64,000 nucleotides of DNA from the NCBI GenBank assembly GCA_036429605.1, contig CM071590.1, positions 682,001-746,000 of the forward strand, read 5' to 3'. A program made the position numbers and the translations under genes. Positions 56,855 through 64,000 of the stretch are shown here, piece by piece. Source of the stretch: Cladobotryum mycophilum. Lineage: Eukaryota > Ascomycota > Sordariomycetes > Hypocreales > Hypocreaceae. Each line of letters starts with the position of its first letter. Within the stretch, counting starts at the first letter, position 1. A model generated the notes under the pieces. That model was not told the DNA's origin, did not search any database, and worked only from the letters and a program-made list of their open reading frames with translations.

Positions 56855-57798
56855 TGAGTTTGTGAAATCAGGGGCTGCTTGCTTATGACCCCTACTAGAC
56901 TAGAGACTACCCATAGACATTGCGATACTATAGAATATATTTAGCCTTTACTTCAGTTTTGCTTTTCCGTTTTCTTAGGCAGCCACAGTGATTCACGACC
57001 ATTGTTCATGATGGAGCATATGCTTTGTCATTGACAATGGCGCAAGTGACCCTACGAGATCAAAAGCTAGAACAGACAATCACTATACACTCAAACCGAC
57101 CTAATATGTAAAGTTTTGGATAGCCCTTGATTTATATGAACCTTATGTTCAATCAACTCTGCTCCATTAAAACTTTATAGTAGGACTATCACAAAGCATC
57201 TACATGTATGGAGTTTTAGGGTAGCTGTGTCATTTGAGTACGACATTTCCTTTGTGTGACTTGACTCCTTGGACCCAGCAGCGTTGCGACATAAAAGCTA
57301 AACAGACGAAACAGAATTGGCCAAATAAATAAATGACAAGAGAATCAAGACACAGTTGGCCATTTGAGCAAGTTGGAAGCGAGGAATCCTAGGTAGCCAT
57401 GAGCTTTTCTCGTTTACTCACCCTCCAACACTTCTCGTTGCGCTCACCATTGTCATCATCAGGCCCAAGATCCGTGAGTCAGAAAATGATGATAGGAATA
57501 CACATTTATTACAAGCATAGTGGTGTGGTATATGTACATCGAGAAATGAGCCCACAGAGCTTGCTGCAGCGAAGTCACTTCATCACCTGACTGGTTAATC
57601 TAACGTACATATAATATGGGTAACTTGGCAGATAGCAGCAGCTCGTGTGCTGAAATGCGGGGTGTTTTACGAAATGCTTGAAGCTGTAACTGCCCCTCGC
57701 ATCATCATTCATTGCACCAACATCCAATACGAACATACATACATAGACACTGCTCAACCCTCTCCTCCCACCTCTGGCAAATTCATCGAGAAGCCATT
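56855..57798. other. Intergenic, nothing recognised
   Basis: 3' flank of the fusion gene and promoter of the esterase. No TCGG-N3-CCGA site seen and no coding frame of substance. Confidence 0.45.
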
Positions 57799-59142
57799 AT
57801 GCACAATGAAAGCACAGTTACAATCCAGCTCCGGGGTGGCCTCATTAATGCCCTTCAGCAGGACGGCATGGTCATCGCGCGCGGCGTAAAGTACGCTGAA
57901 GCCGCACGATTCGAGCCCCCGCGCATCCGCAACACCAAGTGGGACGGTATTATTGACTGCACACGGCCAGCTACTATTTGTCCCCAGCCAGCCTCGCGCC
58001 TCGAGGCCATCAACGGCCCAATAACTGCAGGCCACAGCCTGGATGAGGACTGCTTGCATGTTAGCGTTTTCTCGCAAAATCTTCCAAAGCAGGGCGATCT
58101 GCTCCCTGTCATGGTTTTTATACATGGAGGCGCGTACATGACCGGAGCAGGCGATCTTGACTGCTACAGTGGTGCTCCACTTGCTTCTCAGGGAGTGGTC
58201 GTCGTGAATATTACCTATCGACTGGGGATCTTTGGGTATCAACCTATCAAAGGAATAGTACCACCGAATCTGGGACTTCTTGACCAGATCGCGGCCCTCC
58301 AATGGATACATGATAACATCGAATCCTTTGGCGGCGACCCCAATAGAGTCTGCCTCTTTGGAGAATCAGCAGGCGGCGACTCCATCTTCTGCCTCCTCGG
58401 CGCAGACGGAGTCGAGGGCCTTTTCCATCGCGTCATCCTGCAAAGCGCTCCATTTGGAGTCCGAGACCTGGACCGGCAAGACATGGTGAACTCCCTTTCG
58501 TCAATGGCTGGCAACTTTCTGCCAAAAGATTATGAGTCTGTCCCAGCAGAGGAACTTTTGGCCATACAAGCGAAGCTCAGTACAGCGGCCCTGCAATTCC
58601 TCACGGCAGGCATGTCATTTGCACCTTGTTTAGGGCACTCGCCTCTGCCTGAACAGTCCGAGTTTGACACACGACTGGACCAGATGATACGTCGAGTACC
58701 AATATTTATCGGATACACCAAAGACGAAGGCCGCCCTTTTGAGCAAATTGCCAAGAGAATAGAGCCTTTATCTGGCCTTTTTGCTGATCCCAGCAACAAG
58801 CTAACCGCCGGCGACTTCGTCACAAAGCGCTGGTTCCAAGAACCCGCCGACCGTTTCTTCCAGAGGATCAACGAAGCCGGCGGGCAGGCATTTCTCTACC
58901 AGTTCAATCTAGCTCCCGAGCAGAGCCGGTTTGGCGCGGTGCACACGATCGATCTGCCGTTTCTTTTGGGAACTTGGGATGCCTGGAAGGATGCGCCGAT
59001 GATGGGCGGGTCGGATGCACGCGAGTTTGTTGAACGGATGGGGTCAGAGGTTAAGCGCCTATGGTTGGCATTTGCCAAAGGCCATGATCTGGGCTCTCGG
59101 CGGTTTGTTATTGATGATGGATTTTCTTTCCCAACTGGTTAG
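57799..59142 (+). CDS. Type B carboxylesterase
   Basis: Alpha/beta-hydrolase cleaving carboxylic esters. Single exon, 447 residues from ATG at 57799. An open extension to 57712 lacks an ATG in frame. The oxyanion motif is HGGAYMTG. The nucleophile Ser is in GESAGG (about 190). The acid Glu is in TKDEGRPF and the His in AVHTIDLPF. It is somewhat shorter than the usual 500-550 residues because the mid-region is compact. No secretion signal. It lies next to the polyketide genes but without the shared promoter motif, so a role in removing an ester from the product is only possible. Confidence 0.88.
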   Translation: MHNESTVTIQLRGGLINALQQDGMVIARGVKYAEAARFEPPRIRNTKWDGIIDCTRPATICPQPASRLEAINGPITAGHSLDEDCLHVSVFSQNLPKQGDLLPVMVFIHGGAYMTGAGDLDCYSGAPLASQGVVVVNITYRLGIFGYQPIKGIVPPNLGLLDQIAALQWIHDNIESFGGDPNRVCLFGESAGGDSIFCLLGADGVEGLFHRVILQSAPFGVRDLDRQDMVNSLSSMAGNFLPKDYESVPAEELLAIQAKLSTAALQFLTAGMSFAPCLGHSPLPEQSEFDTRLDQMIRRVPIFIGYTKDEGRPFEQIAKRIEPLSGLFADPSNKLTAGDFVTKRWFQEPADRFFQRINEAGGQAFLYQFNLAPEQSRFGAVHTIDLPFLLGTWDAWKDAPMMGGSDAREFVERMGSEVKRLWLAFAKGHDLGSRRFVIDDGFSFPTG

Positions 59143-59942
59143 CAAATTGGCGTGGCTTTTGAGTCAGTATTAAACATAGTCACTGTATGAAGTGGCACAA
59201 GTAACCCTGTTCCGCCTTGCATGCTCTCGTTGAGTGAATTTCGTGATGAAGTCGGCATGATGAGTATTATAGCCGTTTATGCGATGTTGGGGAGCGGCAC
59301 ACAGCTCCTTGCTGGGAAAGGCTGGGCAATACGAGAGCTCCTAATGTTATTAGTGAGTTAGTATCAGCGATACACCCAGAGAGCAAAAACCGTCTTCTAT
59401 ACCTACCGTGTACATCTAGACATTAGGGATATACACAAAGCTTAATTCGTCTCCTCCAATTCATCTTTAATGGCGCTTCTGAGAAGAAGTCTTGTAATCG
59501 GATTAATCTGGATGCTACACTGCCGGCGTAAGATTGACTCATCGTCACATGAATCCTAGACGGTTTCGAACTACATGCGCGTAGCTATACATACCAAAAC
59601 GCTAATGTAGCTTATGCCCTTGACGGTCACGGAGAATATAGGTTGAGCTATTATATAACTCACTCGCTCGTTTCCTCCAAAACCGACATCTCTTTTCACC
59701 TAATCCGTCACCTCTTCAGGCCTGTACTCTCTCAAACGTGCTGCCTTTTTATCCTCATCCATCAGCTCAAACCCCTTCAACATGGTCATGGCTTACCCGG
59801 ATGGGGTGCCTATCATGCAAGACTTGCATCACGTCGGCCCTGATCAAATACAAGAAATGTCAGTTTCCTAGATCGTTCCGTGAGCATCTCGTATCCTTCG
59901 TATATTTGAAACGAGATGTACGTCTCTTCTAGATCATCTCTT
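59143..59942. other. Intergenic, nothing recognised
   Basis: 3' flanks of the convergent esterase and the 59943 gene. No domain-bearing frame. Confidence 0.45.
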
Positions 59943-62043
59943 CTAGATATCTTCTATTTCGCCCACCCCCTCACGATCCAGTATCGCGTCCAACACGGCA
60001 CCGTCATAATGCAGCACAGCCGCAACAATACGTACCACGACATCATCTCTCTTCATAGACGAATCCTCCATCAGCCACCCTGCCAGCTTTTTAGGAAGCA
60101 CAGCCGCAAAGCAAATATCCTGCAATTCACTCTCGCTAGGGACATAAATCGGCAAGTCATTCGATCCCTCTCCGAAATGTACGTCTCCCTTCATTACTCG
60201 GGAGGAAATCACTTTTCCGTCCTGGATGATGTTTAGGATAGTTGATATCCCGTCCGTCTCGAGCATCTCGGCCGTTTGGAGGAGTCTGGACAATTTTCTA
60301 TGGTCGCGTTTGTACAGTGGGCTGTTGAATGCTGCCGCGATTCTATCACCACATTCGATTAGCATGATTCGTCGTGTTTTTCGGCGTGTAATCCTACCTT
60401 AGTAAGGCATGTGCCTTTTTCTTAATGTCCCGCGTAGGGGACGAGATCGGACCCGCCACTGTTCCAGAAACAAATGTGGATTCCGTAACACAACTAGACA
60501 GATATCGAGCATCAAGGCCGGACCACCGCAGAAATGGCTTCAACTTCAAGGATCCCTGCACATCCAAGTCCAGAACCCGAATGCGATCCGCAAACGGCGC
60601 AATGAGATGCTGCCTGTCAACAATGATAAAGTCTGTTTCAGCAGACACAACGGCCGTCGAGCCGTCTGCATTCCTCACGGGGAAAAGTCGTCTCCGAAGT
60701 AACGGCTGGGGGTCTGGGAGCTCACTGCTCTCTAGTATAAGCGAGTTGAATACGAGGAGGGTGTCTCGTAGCTCCTTGAGTGGCGGATGCTTTAGTCCCA
60801 TGCCCAAGAGTTTGTGATATACCATCCCCACGTTCAGTCGCTCGATACCGAGAACGTGCACAAAAAGGGTCTCCAAAGGCGAGTAATGGTCTTGTATGGA
60901 AACCCTTTCTGAAATATCTATAGGACTCGACCATAGGCACTGCGACCGTCTCATCCAAAGTGGCTGGCCATTAACGGTAAGGAATATTAATGGTTCGTCT
61001 TCAAAGGTTTGTCTAGATGGAGTGGATTAGCATATTCTGAAAAGCCTTCAGCCACCTTTCAATACTAACCTGAGTTTTTCCTCAATGGATGAAGACCTAA
61101 TCTTGTCCAAATGCTCGTATATCTTGATCAACCGGCCAAAGTCTCTGCACCCGCTCTCTCTCAAGGATATCAAATCAACCACTAGATCCTCCCAGCTAAG
61201 CGACGGAACACATATCGTGCGGTGGAAAAAGTCGGAAAGGATACCAAGCGTATTCTTGCTGCACAAGAATATGTCTTCGTAAATATGTCTCAGAGACAAC
61301 TTGGTTGTTATAAAGGACGGGGCGTCCCACAGACACTGGCTGGGCACTGCCCAGTGGGAATCCGAACCAACAAAGTCTAGAACAGTGATGACGCCTGCAT
61401 CTTCAAAGAATGACCTGTTTCTTATATTAGCACACCGTGTTGACCTGCGGCTCTTCCTCCCAGGAACTCACCGACAACTATCCCTTGCAGAGGCCGGTTC
61501 ATCAGACTCGGCGCACATGGCCTCCAGTTCGCAATAAAATCGCACCAAGTCGCGACACCTCGATATCGGCAAGCCGTTTGGATTCGCATCCCGTATGGAA
61601 GTCAACACGTCAAACAAGAAGCTCAGGTCGTCATTCTTTGAAACACCCAACTCCCTCCACAAGAACGACCACCTTCCATTCAACTCATCCTCGGAGATCT
61701 GGCGTCCAAAGTCAAGAAAGGGAAAGGCTTCGTCGGATGTCATGAATTCTTCGCACTTTTTTGTTAGATGGTGAAACGGCATGTATGCCTCCCAGAGGGG
61801 CCTCGTGATACCAGAGTGGCAAAGAACCGATATCTGCCTTAGCTTGTCCTGCAATATCGGGCTATCTCTGACGAGGGACCCCTCTGACTGCCAAAGTTGT
61901 TCCAATGTGTTCAGTACCAGCTCCGGTCTCTCTCTCGAAAGTCGAACAAAGCTCTCATCAACGTCGTCGCCCGTTTGGTTAATCAGTCTGATTTCCTCCG
62001 CTGGCATCGCGGCCGTCGGCCTTTCTCTCGAAGTGAGCATCAT
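59943..62043 (-). CDS. Hypothetical protein, C-terminal-like part of a large fungal protein
   Basis: Four exons on the minus strand: 62043-61472, 61414-61070, 61012-60398, 60342-59943. They sum to 1932 nt, 643 residues, with introns of 55-57 nt. Visible segments: LNTLEQLWQSEGSL, QCLWDAPSFITTKLSLRHIY, NGQPLWMRRSQCLWSSP, then ALFV-like HVLGIERLNVGMVYHKLLG, and a C-terminal ETDGISTILNIIQDGK. The repeated QCLW...P pattern and the ending resemble what I recall of the C-terminal half of very large fungal proteins with an N-terminal Hsp90/sacsin-like ATPase domain, which is absent here. The first residues (MMLTSRERPTAAMP) look like a start forced onto a fragment. It could be a truncated gene or a short paralogue. 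Function not claimed. Confidence 0.5.
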
Positions 62044-63699
62044 TCACTCTTTTCAGCTATCAATATCCGGATCCAAGATCTTTCGCCTTGTTCCGTACTC
62101 CAAGAGAAAAAGCTTTCACAAAATTGACTCGCTCTCTTCCACTTCTCTCCTACAACTTGAGATTAGAAACAGAGCCTCGACGTCTGTTAATATTGGTAGT
62201 TGCCAGCCGAGCCAGCAGTCGTCTTATCGCTTTTACCTGAATATGCCGTGTAGAAAGTCCGATCAGATAATGATCCACCAACCGGCATAGGGCTGGATCA
62301 ATGACGCGATATCGGCCCGGGGTGATTGTGACCTTGAGAGATAATTATCAGAATGAGTCGGTCCGTGATAAGACAATCTTGAACGTCAAACATATCGAAA
62401 AGCTCAAGTCCAATTGGGGGGGGGGCTTACCGTATGTCCTCGTATATCGACGTCGCTCATTGGCCGTCACGATTCATATTGATTCCACAAGACTAGATGG
62501 CATCTAATAGTGACGACTGTTGCGGATCGTAAAATGTGACCAATTTTTCACTTTCCCAATCCCCTTTTGTAAGCGGTTTTGATCTCTTTTTTTTTTTTGC
62601 CAACGTCGCATCCCCCACTGTCGGTGCTGCCTCATATACTCGACAAATAGATTCAGTAGGGGAAAGACGCGTCTGCAGCGTTATTTGCCTAAATAGGAAT
62701 CTACCAGGAGAGGCAATTGTCCGGGGGCGGAGGATATATGGACAAACTCGCAATCGGGAAGACACTCACTTCAGCAGGTACACACACAGCCCAGGTCTTT
62801 TTTTATCATCTATACCAACCCTGTCAGGTCAGCAGGATAGTGTTCCAAATAGGATTTTCCTCATTGAGTCAAAACGGCGTGCTTGAGTTTTTTGTATTCC
62901 TTAGTTCGGCGCAGAGGTGTGTGAAGGTGCTTGACTCGTTGATATAACGGCCCCCAGAAGCGCCAGCCTTGCGGGGACGCCCGTTCCGTGTGATCATAGC
63001 GGCCGTCCCCCAAAGCCATGCCATGGCATTCTTGATCTTTTCTTCGCGCGCACATGTTATTGGTGGAATTTAGGAGGGGTCAGTAGACAGACACTGATGA
63101 AAATTGCGTATCGATTAGATCCTCGGGCCCCCAATTGATGTGCCCGCATATTCTCCACAAGCTTCAGGGGATCGTGTGGCTTCTGTGGCGGAACATCTCG
63201 CCCGCAGATCTCCATCTATCAGCGAGCACATGTCACCTGAACAGTCCAGATAGCAAAATGGATGCTACTGCCTCTAATACAGACCCTAGTATAGAACGAC
63301 ATGAGATGTAATTCTCCACTAACCCAAATGTGAGATTCGGACCAAACTTATGCCATGTTTACCCGACTGGAACGTCATCTTGTAAGGTCAGGGTTATAAC
63401 AACTACGGTAAGCTTTCAAGTCAGACTCAAGAGCATATCAAGTGGCGGGCAGTCATGGCGGTAAAACACATGAAAATAACACAATACGGCTGAATTACTG
63501 AGATCTATGATATCTATTCTAAAATTCTTCACGTGCAAATCAACAACTCTCATTGAGTCGACATACCCTAGATCCCAGACCTGAAATCCAAGTTTCCGTT
63601 TTACCATTACCGTACCACCAATGCTACCCCACTCCATATCTTCTCTTCGTACATCATGTCCTGTTTAACCATGTCACAGTACCCCCCATGTTGCTCCCC
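62044..63699. other. Intergenic, nothing firmly recognised
   Basis: Includes a G9 run near 62418 and a T-rich tract near 62585. Minus-strand frames at 62493-62765 and 63416-63637 lack domains. The first 200 bases may hold decayed upstream coding of the 62043 gene but no frame persists. Confidence 0.4.
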
Positions 63700-64000
63700 T
63701 CAGCTCGCACCGTGCACGCCTCCCGCATTGGCTTGCGCGTCATCAAGATCTACTGGACCTTTCTCACCCATGCCATCTTCGGGAAGCTCGCCGCCTTCCA
63801 TGACTGTGGAAAGCTCCAATGCCGAATCCTTGGAGTAGACGCGAATGCCCACAATACATACAGCGTTCCATGGCGCAGGCATCTTCTCCTCCTCGGTGTC
63901 ATAGTCATCTCGCGGCGGGGGCACCGGGTGCGGGAACGAGCGTGGTCGACGGGTGTAGTCATCGCTACTATAGAGCTCCTCCCAGTCTTCCACGGGCGAA
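63700..64000 (-). CDS. C-terminal end of a gene entering from beyond the window
   Basis: The minus-strand frame is open from the window edge to a stop at 63700, about 99 codons: EDWEELYSSDDYTRR, PHPVPPPRDDYDTEEEK, APWNAVCIVGIRVYSK and an acidic tail ending GGVHGAS. Composition and coherence look like a real coding end with a disordered acidic tail, but I do not recognise the protein. Confidence 0.5.
   Translation of the reverse strand, partial: SPVEDWEELYSSDDYTRRPRSFPHPVPPPRDDYDTEEEKMPAPWNAVCIVGIRVYSKDSALELSTVMEGGELPEDGMGEKGPVDLDDAQANAGGVHGAS

Noticed and set aside
62493..62765. 90-codon minus-strand open frame
   Set aside because: Covers a T-rich homopolymer tract read as Lys, with no recognisable domain or neighbours in frame.

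Overview
The window is nuclear DNA of a filamentous ascomycete (Pezizomycotina). The evidence is short GT-AG introns (mostly 45-80 nt) in almost every gene, fungal-specific protein families (Zn2Cys6/AflR regulators, an iterative non-reducing polyketide synthase, DUF7025-type AAA ATPase), a Fot1/pogo-type transposon, and AT-rich repeats mutated in the manner of RIP (repeat-induced point mutation). I cannot name the species.

Layout. 1-5191 is a RIP-destroyed Ty3/gypsy chromovirus-type retrotransposon. It abuts a RIP-mutated hAT-type DNA transposon copy (5196-7747). 7.7-31 kb is a decaying accessory region: three short 19-bp minisatellite arrays, an intron-containing tRNA-Gly(UCC), an intact secreted/vacuolar M28 aminopeptidase (10356-12151), a relic of that gene's 3' end near 17.0 kb, a frameshifted hypothetical gene (15148-16075), a broken fungal hypothetical gene (17284-19703), and a DUF7025/AAA+ ATPase gene (20631-30730). 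The ATPase gene is split by a second hAT copy (20961-27688, 8-bp target duplication cgaagctt). That hAT copy itself carries two 1884-bp Fot1/pogo-like elements in opposite orientation. They look identical and un-RIPed.

31-38 kb holds metabolic genes: a 3-hydroxyacyl-CoA dehydrogenase-like gene, a Baeyer-Villiger-type flavin monooxygenase, and an SDR whose start codon is out of frame.

38.6-59 kb looks like an aromatic polyketide gene cluster: an AflR-like Zn2Cys6 regulator (38631-39545), an AflR-domain protein with no DNA-binding domain (40400-41341), a secreted BBE-like FAD oxidase (42350-43926), an NR-PKS ending in ACP with no thioesterase (44895-50866), a metallo-beta-lactamase-type thioesterase (51678-52841), a flavin-dependent halogenase fused to an O-methyltransferase (53518-56854), and possibly a carboxylesterase (57799-59142). 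The PKS builds a polyketide, PT folds it, the MBL enzyme releases it, and the fusion protein could chlorinate and methylate it. The inverted repeat TCGG-N3-CCGA occurs upstream of the PKS, the MBL/halogenase pair, the oxidase and the AflR-domain gene. This suggests one regulon under the Zn2Cys6 protein.

59.9-62.0 kb holds a four-exon gene resembling the C-terminal part of a large fungal protein family. The last 300 bases carry the C-terminal end of a further gene that leaves the window. Exon models were built by hand from splice signals and reading-frame continuity. In every multi-exon gene called intact, the summed exon length is divisible by three.
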